A model generated the notes under the pieces. That model did no database searches and was not told where the DNA came from. It saw only the letters and a list, made by a program, of their open reading frames with translations. DNA of 64,000 nt from JADGHX01 sp963837755 (GTDB taxonomy: Bacteria > Pseudomonadota > Gammaproteobacteria > Steroidobacterales > Steroidobacteraceae): positions 1,798,001 to 1,862,000 of the forward strand of contig CAWIOP010000001.1 in assembly GCA_963837755.1 (NCBI GenBank), in the 5' to 3' direction. The position numbers were made by a program, and so were the translations under genes. This document shows, one piece after another, positions 9,535 to 19,449 of the stretch (its first letter is position 1; every line of letters begins with the position of its first letter).

Positions 9535-9549
9535 GGGTTCGAATCCCTC
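9535..9549 (+). other. tRNA T-loop-like core, possible second att remnant
   Basis: GGGTTCGAATCCCTC matches a tRNA T-arm and shares the 12 bases TTCGAATCCCTC with the att site at 6406-6428. The following bases (aatcccaatctcca) do not match tRNA-Ser. If it is a decayed att, the pair would bound a 3.1-kb element carrying the integrase and the membrane protein. Confidence 0.3.
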
Positions 9550-9618
9550 AATCCCAATCTCCACCGTCCCCTGGAGATGTTTCGCGCCGTTCCTCAGAAG
9601 TCCCCGGCGCACTCGATG

Positions 9619-12210
9619 TCATTGCTTGACGAGCAGCACGAAACCATTGGCGGGGATCGCCACGTTAAGACGGCCCTGGTTGGAGCGGATCGTGGCGCCG
9701 CGATTGCCGATGTTCTGGCCGCCGTAGATCGCAGCATCGCTGTTGAAGATCTCCTTCCAGCCGGCGTCGGGAATGGCGAGCAAATCCTTCTCGATGACGT
9801 AACCGTTCAGCGAAGGGGTCGTTGTTGAGACTGGCGACGATAATGACTTCCTCGTCTCCGCTCCACCGCTTAAAGGCAATGACTGCGATTGGGGTTCGAC
9901 TGGTGGAGGATGTCGATGTTGTGGCTGCGGATCGAGCGCAACCGGCGGCTGAGACGTGATGAGATCCTGATAGAAAGCGAAAGAGCGCCTTGACCGTTCC
10001 CGGTCCGCTCGCCGCGAATGTCTTCGCGGTTCGACGAGAAAGTTATCGAACGTATAACGGCTTCTGCGCTCCGATCTCTTCGCCCATGAAGAACATCGGC
10101 GTGCCCGCCGAGAGCAAGGACAGCCCGAAGCACACGCGAGCACGTGCCTCCGCCGCGATGCGTGTGGCATCAACGAGCGGAGCGCCATTGACGGCGACGA
10201 CCATAGTCCGGGCGGTGCCGCCGGCATTGCCGGCTTCGTCGTGCGACTCGTGGAAGACGACCTGGTCTGTATTGGGTGCCGTAGAGGGCGCCGGAGAACC
10301 GAGTCCATCTGCAGCGGCTCATTCCCGCCGAATCCCGCTCGTTTCAGAAGACGCGCTCGATCCCCGGCCATGTCGGAGTCGCCGATCAGATTGTGGTAGA
10401 AGGCCACTTCCCATCGTGGCGTCAAAGCCCAACCCGCCTTGAGCCGGCGGTTTCGTCACGGCGTCCCATCCGGTGTGGTCCTCGGCGATGAGCATCACCG
10501 TGCGGCCGGATCATGCGCAGCGTGCGGCTCCACTCTCGCAGGAACTTCTGTCCGAAGATATTGGCGCTGCCGATCGAGCGCCCATCGGCGTGGAGCGCGT
10601 TGTCGCGGTGAATCGCCTGAGTCAGGTCCACGCGCAGCCCATCGACGTGCATTTCCTCGATCAGGAAGGCGGCGCTGCTGATGAACTGCTGGCGCACGAT
10701 TTCTTCCCAAAAGCGCGGCGTGTACCCGGAGGAGCCGTTGTCGAGATAGCCGCCATCCGGGAACGTGTAGTCGGAGGAGCGCCCCTCATACCAGTAGTAG
10801 ATATTCTGTTCGGGAGCGGTCGAGTCGTATTGCCACTGGGCGCGCTCCGCTTCGTTGTCGTAGTGGTTGTAGACCACGTCCTGAATCACGGCGATGCCCC
10901 GCCGGTGGCACTCCCGCACGAAATGGCGGTATTTGTCGCGGCCGCCGGCGCTGGATTCGATGCAGAAGTGGTGACTGTCGCCATAGCCCCAAGCGACATT
11001 GCCGGAAAACTCCGCCATGGGCAGCAGCTCGACGGCGTTCACGCCGAGATCAACCAGGTGATCCAGGAATGCCAGCGCGTCACTCAAATCGCCGGGGCCG
11101 GCTTTGCCGAATCCCAGTGAGCCGACGTGCAACTCGTAAATGACGAGGTCTTCGATGCGGGTGGGAACCGGCAGACCGGGCGTGAATTCCGTGGCCCAGA
11201 ATTCCTCCGCCGGGATGAGATCCGGCTCGCTCTCCGGGAGGCGTGGATTCGAAACTCGCGGCGCACGACATCGGGATCAATGACCACGCTGCAACTCACG
11301 GTGCCGTCCAAAGTGTCCACCGTTCCCGGCCAATGCCGCCTTAGCAGGATTGATGCCGCCTTTGCCGATTTGGCTGCGGGAAAAAATATCGGTGCGATAG
11401 ACGGTCTGCCCTTGCGCGTTCACGATGCGATACATGTAAGGGAGGCTTTTGAAAGTTTCAAAATCTCCCGTGCGGCCCGCCTTCCCAAATGCCGTCAGCG
11501 CAGCGGGAAAGAGCGACCACCGGCTGCGCCGGATCAATTCCGGTGCCGTCATTGGCAATGTAGCCGCTGGCCGGGTTTCCGAAGACCACTTTCACGCTTT
11601 GCGCGTTGGGTGCCCAAACGGCAAAACGCAGGCCGGGTGCTGGCGCTTCCTGCCGCGAAGTGTTTGTTGGCTCCCAAGCGACGGCCGTAAGTGAAGTAGT
11701 AGCGTTCGACTTGCGGCGACGCCGCACCCAGGATCGAGGCGAAACTGTCGATAGGCGCTCAACGGAATTGACATCCTGTACTTCGGTCGGAATGCCCCAG
11801 AAATTGCTGCCCTGCGGCCCGTCGAGGACCACGCCCCACTTGAACGTCTTGTCCTGATCGGCAAGGTCGAGCGAGATCGAGGCTTTGAAGATCGGGCAGC
11901 CGTCTTCCCCGACTGCCTCCTGCATCGGAGATTCCGTCCAGTCATCCGAATACCGGCCGTTGCCGTCCCAACTGCCGCGCAAGCGGGCATTGCGAAAGAT
12001 CGCCCGCTTCAGCCAGTGATGAATTGAAACTCCACTGTCTGCGCCGGCATAGCGCCTCCTTGCATCGGGTTCGAGATCCAAATGGGTCAGCCATCCACAA
12101 AGATCATAGAACGCAGCTGCGACGCCGATATTCGGAAAAACCGAGCGTGATCGCGCGTGAATTCTTAGCAGTGACGCGAGCATTGCGGGGAATTCGGCCT
12201 TGGACTGTTG
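9619..12210 (-). pseudogene. GH13 alpha-amylase / branching-enzyme-like protein, many frameshifts
   Basis: Reading the minus strand through several frames recovers almost the whole protein. An N-terminal helical part carries SIHHWLKRAIFRNARLRGSW. A CBM48-like domain follows (APGLRFAVWAPNAQSVKVVF). The (beta/alpha)8 barrel has GH13 region I (DVVYNHYDN), region II with the nucleophile Asp (DGLRVDLTQA), region III with the acid/base Glu (LIAEDHTGW) and region IV (VFHESHDEAGN). The C-terminal beta domain ends PANGFVLLVKQ. The domain order fits 1,4-alpha-glucan branching enzymes and malto-oligosyltrehalose hydrolases. The motifs are intact while at least six frame changes occur. Decay is therefore recent, or the frameshifts are assembly errors. 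Confidence 0.8.
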
Positions 12211-12384
12211 CACCGCATCCTGCGCGCATAGGGGGCAAATCGCGAGAAGTCGCGCACGAAGCAAAGATGTCCTTCGCCAGCGTCCACCTTTGGGTGGGGT
12301 TGAAGCGCCATTGGATGGATCCTGTCCCATAACGCCGAGCTTCTGATCTGGTCCGCGGGCCGGAGGCGCGCACCAAGCTCAGCA

Positions 12385-14000
12385 CACCCAGCATCGTGCA
12401 GCGCGCGCTCAATGCGCTCAGCCAGTCGCGCTTTTTTCGCTGGCATCGCGGAGCGAGCCCTGATTTTCGATCTCGAGCAAGTGCGCCGCTATCTCAAAGA
12501 GCCCGACATCCGAGACAAAGCCCGCGCAAGCATTGAGCGGGCGATTGGACCCGACACGACCGTGATGATCGCGCATTCGCTCGGGTCGGTCATCGCATAC
12601 GAGGCACTCGTGGAACTCGGCCTGGGCGGGTCGTACTTCACCGGTCGAGAGCAGGCGCTGCGAGAACTCGCCGCGTGGCTCTCCGCAGAGCATTCCGACG
12701 GCCGAGCACGCGTTATCACGGGCGGGCCCGGCTGCGGGAAGTCCGCAGTAATTTCCCGCATCGTAACGCTAGCTCATCCGGCCTATCGGGCGGAAGTGCT
12801 GGCTCCAACCCGGTCAGCGACGCTCGATCCCTCGATGCTGCCGCCAGAGGGTGTTGTCAATGTCGCGGTTCATGCTCGGCACAAGCTGCTCGTGCATGTG
12901 ACCGCACAAATAGCTACTGGCCTCGGATTGACGGTGCGCGATCCTGCTGAGCTGTCGAAGACTCTCAAAGAGCGCGGTGACAAGAGCGTCATCGTTGTCG
13001 ACGCACTCGATGAAGCTGACGAGCACGAGAAGATTGCCGCCCAGCTCCTTCGTCCGCTCGCGGAGCTGACGAATGTGTTCCTGCTAGTCGGCACCCGGCC
13101 CGATTCTTCTGGGCACGAGAGAAGGTTCCGCTCACTCGGTGAGTCAACCGTAGAGCTCGATCTCGACAAACCCAGGTACGTCGGCGCCGACGATGTTGCC
13201 CGCTACGTCGAGCGCCGGCTACTCGCAGCAGAAGAGCCTGGTCGACCCACGCCATATCGCGATTCGCCTGAGGTCGCGCGCATCGTTGCAGACGCTGTCG
13301 CAGAGCGCTGACAACGTCCTTCTCGTCGCGCACACAGCGCGTGCCCATCCGTACGTGTTGAGCCATCTCGCTGCGCATGCCCTCAAGGCGGACATCATAG
13401 GCGAGCTGGTTGCGGACGGGATGTTCATCGCATCTGCCGACCCCTTGCGCATGCTTCGGGCCCTCGCCGCTTCGACCGATCCGTTTTCTCGGCAGGTATA
13501 CGCCTGCTACTCGCTTGCTTTCGACAGACTTCGCGATCAGTCCGTGGGCATTCGCTTGTCATACCTCGAGATGACGGCACGCCAGCGGGGCCATGACGCG
13601 CTGGCCGAAACTTGGGCGCGAGACGGCGTCCCTCGTCCATGGAGTGTGCCGTGGGCGCGCTGGTCGCCCGTTACACCGCGTCGGACGATTTGGGCTCACG
13701 GCTACGTGGCGTCGGTCGCGGTGGGCACACTTGATGGCCGGTCGGTGATCGTCTCGGGCGGGGAAGACTCAGTGGTCCGTCTATGGAATGCGCAAGGGGT
13801 CGCGTTGTCTGAGGTTCATATCGGAAGCAACGTCAACGAGCTAACGCTCGTGGAACCTGGAACCGTAGTGGTGGGCGCGAAGGGAGGGCTACTTGTGATC
13901 CGATTCGCGAATCCCGGCGGCGTTGCGGAACCAACTTTGCCATCGCCTTCGCGTCGCACATGCGGCTCGCGGTTCTGGTGCATTGGCGGCACCAACGTAG
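12385..14000 (+). pseudogene. STAND-type NTPase with lipase-like N-terminus and WD40 end (broken)
   Basis: The pieces in order are: SIVQRALNALSQSRFF; after a shift at a six-T run (12432-12437), ERALIFDLEQVRRYL and the alpha/beta-hydrolase nucleophile elbow IAHSLGSVIAYEAL. Then comes, abruptly, a P-loop NTPase with Walker A GGPGCGKS and Walker B SVIVVDALDEAD. A second shift near 13300 leads to VLLVAHTARAHPYVLSHL and one WD40-like repeat (SGGEDSVVRLWNAQG). The hydrolase fold is cut off right after its elbow, so an internal deletion joins it to the NTPase. The WD40 propeller is truncated. Such NLR-like proteins act as sensors, some in antiphage defence; this copy is unlikely to be functional. 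Confidence 0.75.
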
Positions 14001-14024
14001 AATTCGGGCCGACCCGGAATTCTA
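13998..14024. repeat. EcoRI-site hairpin at the end of the NTPase remnant
   Basis: TAGAATTC-GGG and CCC-GGAATTCTA pair as 8+3 bp with a one-base bulge and a CCGA loop. It sits where the NTPase homology ends and about 140 bp before the SDR remnant. It could be a terminator or an old rearrangement boundary. Confidence 0.45.
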
Positions 14025-14160
14025 AGATTTGCGATCATGCAAAACCGACTCCAAAGGTCGACATTCGCAGGCAGGAGCGCACAGTCCGATGCCGGGGCAA
14101 GTTGGCACTAATGGGAACCGGGAGATATTCATGGCAAGCCAAATTCGACAAGGAGGGATC

Positions 14161-14715
14161 ATGCATTTGATTGATCGCCGCAAGTTCTTTGCAGGACTCG
14201 CCGCCTCAGCGGTCTCGAGTAGTTTCGCAGACGCGCCGCGTAGCGCATTTGGCCCGCAATCGACCGCTGAGGATGTCACGAACGGATTAGATCTCAGCGG
14301 CAAGACAGCCGAATCGCGACGCGCCGCCTGGCGGGATTCAATTCGACAACTTGTCAGGCGAGGGATGGGCCGCTAGTGGTTATCACCACTCGAAACTGGC
14401 GAATGGATTGTTCTCGCTCGAACTAGCAAGCGCTTAGCTGGCACCCGCTCAACATCGAACTGCGTTACGCCGGGCCCGGTACGCACTAACATTTTGCGTA
14501 ACGTGTCATCGAGCACCGCGCATCAAACGAAATCACCAGCGCAAGGAGCAGCGACGCAATGCTATGTTGCGACCAATCCGCTGCTCGCGAAGATTTCAGG
14601 TGAATACTTCAAAGACTGCAATCCCGCACCGCAGAGTGACAATCAAAGAGATGCGGCAATGGCCGCGAAACTCTGGGAAGTCTCGACTCAGCTCACGCTG
14701 AAGTATCTCAGTTGA
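14161..14715 (+). pseudogene. Tat-exported short-chain dehydrogenase, deleted and frameshifted
   Basis: It starts well: AAGGAGG then ATG and a twin-arginine signal (DRRKFFAGLAASAVSSSFA), followed by NGLDLSGKTA, the usual lead-in to an SDR Rossmann motif. The TGxxxGxG loop and the middle of the protein are missing. In another frame the catalytic YxxxK region appears (GYHHSKLANGLFSLELASA). In a further frame come TPGPVRTNILRNV and a C-terminus like retinol-dehydrogenase-type SDRs (CYVATNPLLAKISGEYF ... KLWEVS). It is an oxidoreductase remnant with one large internal deletion and at least two frameshifts. Confidence 0.75.
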
Positions 14716-15077
14716 TCAACTCCTGATCACCGGATCAGCGCAAGGTGGGCAATTGGTGTCACGTGTGGAACACGTAAGATCGCCAACATCCGCTTCTGGC
14801 CGGAGACCGTCATCGACCCATAGCGGGCGCAGAGCTATCCCCGGACCGGTCATCAGGGGCGGTCAAAGCGGACGCTCGCCAAGGGCAATGAGACGGCGCG
14901 CCCACATCTGGATAGAGGGCTGGGCTGGGTTCGCCTTTGATCGAACGGGTTACCACTTTGACCGCGCGCAAGGAACCCGCGTGGGACGACTGAGACGTGC
15001 CGGGCGCAATCGCCGTTGGCCGTAACGAGCGGACTCCTGCGATCAGGCACAAAGGAACAGGTCCGCGGGCCAGTATG
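14716..15077. other. Gap with no recognisable gene
   Basis: Lies between the SDR remnant and the 3' end of the erythromycin esterase gene. No protein motif, hairpin of note or RNA gene is visible. Confidence 0.4.
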
Positions 15078-16426
15078 TCAAGGCGCCCTATCGGAGGCCT
15101 CAATCGCGGGCGTCAATCTGTTTACGAAGAACAAGCCATCAAACGCAGTCGAGGGCGTGACGAAAGCATCAGTGGAGATGTTTGCGTCCAGTGCCCGTCG
15201 CATTGACAGCCACGCCAGTGCCTCCTTGTTTTGCCGCGCCATTCGCAGGTCGAGGAACATTAACGGCAGACCCACACCAACCAGAGTGCGGTCGATGCGA
15301 TCTTCCATTGGCTTGGGCGTGGGGAGGCCCGCCGAGGCGGTCGCGAAGGTCGTCGCTATGATGTACAGGCCCTTGCCGTACGCACGACGCAAATGTGCAC
15401 CCATCATGTACGGCCTCTCGCGCACGGGCAACGTGGCCCAGCGGCGCTCGTCCACTCTCCAGCTCATTACATGGCCGTTGTGAGCGAACACGAGGAGACG
15501 GCCCTCCCGACCTTCGTTCTTGAGTGCCCACTGCACATTCTCCGCCATTGCGTAGTCCCGGCATGTGAACACAGGTGCCCAGGCGGGCGTGCTCGCTGAC
15601 GGCGGCGGCGTCAGAGGAAGGCACTTCGCGAGCTGACGCGCGGCCTCGAGGTTGTGCAGAGCCCAGCGGTACTCTTCCTCCGAGCTACGAGCGATGAGGC
15701 TCTTGCGGTTCTTTTGCGTGGCTTTGGCAATTGCCCTGATGCTGGTCTCAAGCTCCGCTTGAGCGGCTGCCGACAGCGAACCGAATTGACGGGCATCGGT
15801 TCCGGGGAGGCTGTCGCTCAATGAGCCCGGATTTCTTGCGCGGTCGTGGGGTCGGCGCGAGAGAGAAAAGTGAGCGCGGTATCGATCGCGCGCCTTGGCC
15901 CGCTCACTCGTGCCCCGGCTGTGATGTCAATGCCGTAGAGACGGATCTTGCGGTGGCCGGCCGATGACGCCGTGGCGTTGTACTCCCGCATCCATTGAAT
16001 GAGCTCGCGGTCCTCGAGATTTCGACTGAACCCGAGACCAGTCCGTGCGGTGGTCTCGGCGTCGCCTTCGCCGTTCTCGACAAATGAACGCGCGCTGATC
16101 GATTCCGAGAATCCGGTTTCGAGCGCGATGGCGGTGAATCCCATCCGCTCGACCAGAAAGCGAAACAACCGATTCCGGAACACGAGTGGCTCGTGAACGC
16201 CGTGCGCGGGCTCACCGTAGGCGACTACACGGGCCGCGCCTATCACTGACTTAAGTGGAAGCAAATCTGAATCATCGGCCGCGGCTTCGACCGTCGTTAC
16301 CGGAAGCGCATGGGCGGCGGCCCACTTCGCAAAGGCATCATCCCCGCAATGGGCAATCGCGGAGTACACCAGGAGAATGGCGCTTAGCCCAGATCGGGCC
16401 GCGGTTGAGAGGAATCTTCGCTTCAT
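15078..16426 (-). pseudogene. Erythromycin-esterase family protein, split by one frameshift
   Basis: The first half (ATG at 16426) has a signal peptide (MKRRFLSTAARSGLSAILLV...AIAHC) and family motifs GEPAHGVHEPLVFRNRLF, ALETGF and YGIDI. It ends at TGA 15818. The second half continues in another frame from about 15821 with LGSLSAAAQAELE-type sequence, FAHNGHV and the C-terminal region. Together they give about 450 residues, the normal length. The family hydrolyses the macrolide lactone or acts on unknown esters; a secreted member outside known resistance clusters need not be a resistance enzyme. One inserted or lost base near 15818-15822 inactivates it, if real. Confidence 0.75.
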
Positions 16427-16752
16427 GCTCCGTCCCCCACCACATCGAGTGTTTTGGATCAGGGTTACCCCGCTGACCCGAAAGATCCTACCAGAGCCAG
16501 TTATATGTGCCTGCACAGGTACAGGCGGCCGATGTCCCGGGGTTCAAATCGAACGTCCGCTGTGGAGGTGATCAGGCTGCTCCGTCGAATGACATCCACT
16601 GGCCGAGAACAGAAGTTTCCGCGATCACCTGACGCGTACGTGTATGGAAACTGCAGGAACAGCGTGTAACGCGTCTCCCGAACCATTCCGACGAAGACTA
16701 CTGACTTCCAGATTGTTCCAGCTGCAGCAATCGGCGCGAATGCAGGGAGGAC
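16427..16752. other. Gap; upstream region of the esterase
   Basis: Holds the presumed promoter of the esterase (minus strand). A GGGGTTCAAATC stretch near 16539-16550 looks like a tRNA T-loop, but its flanks do not pair. No gene recognised. Confidence 0.35.
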
Positions 16753-16956
16753 GTGACCGGAAGAAATGGCGGAAGCACGGCGCTATGTTCTGAAGAAGAA
16801 TCTTCTGCCTTCGAGGATAATGGATGTGGCGATCCGTACTGCTGGTTGTTCGACGGCTCACCAGAGCCCACGGTTGTATTCTTCGATCGTGAAGAACAAA
16901 CGGAGAGCGGGGCGCGAGCATCGTTCACGGCCTGGTTGGCCGAGACCAAGTTCTGA
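16753..16956 (+). pseudogene. Possible SMI1/KNR4 (SUKH) family C-terminal remnant
   Basis: 67 residues from a GTG with GGGAGG just upstream. The part GCGDPYCWLFDG ... VVFFDREE ... ASFTAWLAE resembles the C-terminal half of SMI1/KNR4-type domains, where G-D-x-Y/W, a hydrophobic strand with DHE/DREE and a final S/TxWL are typical. Full domains are about 120-150 residues, so the N-terminal half is missing. SUKH proteins are often immunity partners of polymorphic toxins. No toxin is recognisable next to it. The assignment rests on pattern only. Confidence 0.35.
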
Positions 16957-17057
16957 CATGTTTCCGTCCAACAAATGCTTCGAGCCGAACGCTTTCAAAG
17001 CAATGCGCGGCTCAAACATGGCGTCAGGCGGCACGACGTATAGCGAAGGTACTTTCC

Positions 17058-17447
17058 ATGCAGGATGTGTCGATACTCTTGGACAACCGTCCCGGCGCCC
17101 TCGCCGACATGGGGGAGGCATTGGGTCGCGCCGGCGTTAGCATCGAGGGTGGGGGCGCATGGGTGGTAGGGGGAAGCGGCGCTGCCCATTTTCTCTTCGC
17201 TGACGGGGCTGCAGCTCGCCAGGCACTTCAGGCCGTTGGCATAAGAGTGCTGGCTGTGCGAGATGTGGTGGTCCAACGTCTAAAGCAAGCTGTGCCAGGC
17301 CAATTGGGGCAGTTGACGCGCAGGATGGCCGATGCCGGCATCAATATCGAAGTTCTCTACAGCGACCACGATCATCAATTGATTCTCGTTGTAGATGACG
17401 TTGCTAAGGCGCGTGACGTTTCAGCTGCATGGGCAAGAGAGTCCTAA
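17058..17447 (+). CDS. Tandem ACT-domain protein
   Basis: 129 aa, ATG at 17058 with AAGG upstream. Two ACT folds are visible: VSILLDNRPGALADMGEALG at the N-terminus, and VPGQLGQLTRRMADAGINIEVLYSD after residue 75. The N-x-P-G and (V)PG-x-L patterns at the first helix are typical of amino-acid-binding ACT modules. With no catalytic domain it is probably a small-molecule-binding regulator. It is intact although surrounded by pseudogenes, and is followed at once by a decayed integrase on the other strand. Confidence 0.8.
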   Translation: MQDVSILLDNRPGALADMGEALGRAGVSIEGGGAWVVGGSGAAHFLFADGAAARQALQAVGIRVLAVRDVVVQRLKQAVPGQLGQLTRRMADAGINIEVLYSDHDHQLILVVDDVAKARDVSAAWARES

Positions 17448-17519
17448 TGGTGCCGCCTGACAATCCGTTGCAGCGGTCCGTGACCCATAAGTGCTGGCGC
17501 GCGGACGCGCCAGCTTTCG

Positions 17520-17985
17520 GCGTCGAATTCAGCATGGCCGCCACTCGCGTGATCGTGCGCGGTGCCGCCGCCATCGCACGCTCGATGGCATCCAGATTGG
17601 CTTCGATTGCCCCGTCCGTTTAGGCCGCGTAGACGCGGAGCATCGTGGCGATGCTGTGTCCGTGCTGTTTGGCGACCCGGAGCGCGCTGCGCCCGATCAT
17701 GGATTCCAGCTCACGGAAGAATGGCGAGCGCAGTACGGCTTGCGGCAACGGATACCGGGCATCCGCGCGAGCGTTCGTCGCCACCGGGAGTGTGCGTACT
17801 GAAGGTTGCGAATCGGTTCGCGGTCTCCTTGAATATCTTCGGCCGCCAGAATGTATCCAGCACCCGTCGATACGTTGCGAGCGTGTTGGGCGCCATGTCG
17901 TCCTTGGCGACGCGAGACTCGCAATGCGCGAGGAAGGCATCGAATACCTGGCCGCACGTGCTCCGACAAACACGCGGCGGACGGA
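17520..17985 (-). pseudogene. Decayed tyrosine integrase (copy C) with internal deletion
   Basis: The minus strand shows QVFDAFLAHCESRVAKDDM, then LATYRRVLDTFWRPKIFK. It jumps to GDREPIRNLQYAHSRWRRTL, KPYCARHSSVSW, SMIGRSALRVAKQHGHSIAT and VYAA, then a stop where the intact copy has Trp, and TDGAIEANLDAIERAM. All pieces align with the intact integrase at 6344-7702. About 190 residues between FWRxxI and the EPIRNLQY segment, including the first catalytic Arg, are deleted, and there are two frame changes. It marks another integration event about 10 kb from the intact copy. Confidence 0.8.
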
Positions 17986-18006
17986 TCGCACAGCCGCCGC
18001 CGGATT

Positions 18007-18195
18007 TCACGCATCTCCGAGCACCGTCAGCGCCGCTTCGACGCGATCATCCGGCACGAGCAATTGCACACCAGCCCCTCCGCCTTCCATGGCCACGCCT
18101 ATACCGACGACGACCGAAGGGATGCCGGCGGCGTCCAATGCGATCCTCGCCAGATCGGCTTCGACCCTCGTCGGGTAGATCTTGATGGTTTTCAT
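18007..18195 (-). CDS. DUF2007-like small protein
   Basis: 62 aa from the ATG at 18195, which overlaps the stop of the epoxide hydrolase gene (ATGA), implying translational coupling. The sequence MKTIKIYPTRVEADLARIAL, then GIPSVVVG and a C-terminal LLVPDDRVEAALTVL, fits the DUF2007 (putative signal-transducing) fold: a ferredoxin-like domain with Y/F-x-x-x-x-E-A at the first helix. Role unknown. Confidence 0.75.
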   Translation of the reverse strand: MKTIKIYPTRVEADLARIALDAAGIPSVVVGIGVAMEGGGAGVQLLVPDDRVEAALTVLGDA

Positions 18196-19367
18196 CGCAG
18201 TGATCTGAACGCCGCTCGGAGCTCCGTGGCAAAGAGCTCCGGCTGTTCCCACGCCGCGAAGTGACCGCCCTTGTCCACCTCGTTGAAGTAGATGAGCTGG
18301 TGATAGCTCTGCTCGGTCCAGCTCTTTGGCGCACGGTAGATCTCGCCCGGAAACACCGTCACGGCAACAGGGATCGAAATGTCCGCTGTCTTCTGTGCCG
18401 CCGCGCTGAAATTGTCGTTGTTGTTTTCCCAGTAGAGCCGCGCGGAAGAGATCGCGCTGTTCGTGAGCCAGTAGAGCATAATGTCGTGCAGCATCTCGTC
18501 TTTGGTGAGTGACCGCTCGGGCTCGCCGCCGCTATACGTCCATTGAGCGAACTTGTCATACATCCAGGCAGCAAGGCCCGCAGGCGAATCCGACAGTCCG
18601 TAGCCCACGGTTTGCGGGCGGGTCACCATCATGGCGCCATGACCGGCGTTCTTCGTGAAGAAGGTGCTGAGCGAATCGAACGCGGCTTTCTCTTTGGGAG
18701 ACAGGCCGGCCGGGGCCGGATCGCCGTTGTTGATGGCCTTCGCGAGGTCCGCCGGCACGGTTGCAGGCATGTTGACGTGGATGCCCAGCAGTCCCGGCGG
18801 CGCCTGACGTGCCATCACGTCCGCGACGACCGAGCCCCAATCACCGCCCTGAGACACATAGTGCTTGTAGCCCAGACGCTGCATCAGCACGGCCCAGGCG
18901 CGCGCGATGCGGTCGGGGCCCCAGCCCGTGCCCTGCGGTCTCTCCAAGAAACCATAACCAGGCATCGAGGGGATGACGACATCGAAGGCGTCCTCCGCGC
19001 GTCCTCCATGGGCCGTGGGATCGGCGAGCGGGCCAATGGCCTTCGTCAGTTCCAGGATCGAGCCCGGCCAGCCATGCGTGATGAGCAGCGGCAGGGCGTT
19101 CGGATGACGCGAGCGGACGTGCACGAAGTGAATGTCGAGCCCGTCGATCTTCGTCACGAACTGCGGCAAGGCATTGAGCTTCGCCTCCACTTTGCGCCAG
19201 TCGTAGTCCGTGCCCCAGTAATGCACGAGCCCCTGGAGCTTCGCCAGCTGCACGCCCTGGGATTGATCGTTGACCATCTGCCTGTCCGGCCATCGTGTCG
19301 CCCGCACGCGCTGGCGAAGGTCGGCGAGTGCCGCTTGCCAGCTGTCCGTTGCGCATATCCGATTCAA
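18192..19367 (-). CDS. Epoxide hydrolase (EHN-type alpha/beta hydrolase)
   Basis: 391 aa. The N-terminal EHN segment carries ATRWPDRQ and GVQLAKLQGLVHYWGTDYDW. The alpha/beta-hydrolase core has the oxyanion HGWPGS, the nucleophile Asp in QGGDWGS, the lid, and the catalytic His in GGHFAAWEQPELF. These are the hallmarks of epoxide hydrolases that open epoxides via a covalent ester to Asp. The N-terminus seems a few residues short of typical relatives, which usually begin with a strand such as FxVNIPDA; the start is uncertain. It is coupled to the DUF2007 gene by a 4-base overlap. Confidence 0.85.
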   Translation of the reverse strand: MNRICATDSWQAALADLRQRVRATRWPDRQMVNDQSQGVQLAKLQGLVHYWGTDYDWRKVEAKLNALPQFVTKIDGLDIHFVHVRSRHPNALPLLITHGWPGSILELTKAIGPLADPTAHGGRAEDAFDVVIPSMPGYGFLERPQGTGWGPDRIARAWAVLMQRLGYKHYVSQGGDWGSVVADVMARQAPPGLLGIHVNMPATVPADLAKAINNGDPAPAGLSPKEKAAFDSLSTFFTKNAGHGAMMVTRPQTVGYGLSDSPAGLAAWMYDKFAQWTYSGGEPERSLTKDEMLHDIMLYWLTNSAISSARLYWENNNDNFSAAAQKTADISIPVAVTVFPGEIYRAPKSWTEQSYHQLIYFNEVDKGGHFAAWEQPELFATELRAAFRSLR

Positions 19368-19449
19368 CAGACGCGCGGAGGCCCCGTCCGGGGGTTGTCA
19401 ACCGCATTCCCAGGCACTATTGATACGACACCCAACCGGGAGCGATACC

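Noticed and set aside
14494..14715. Separate 73-codon gene starting at 14494
   Set aside because: The translation is the C-terminus of the SDR remnant that starts at 14161, so it is counted there.
16535..16560. tRNA-like T-loop GGTTCAAATC
   Set aside because: The flanking bases do not form a T-stem and no acceptor or anticodon arm can be found within 90 bases.
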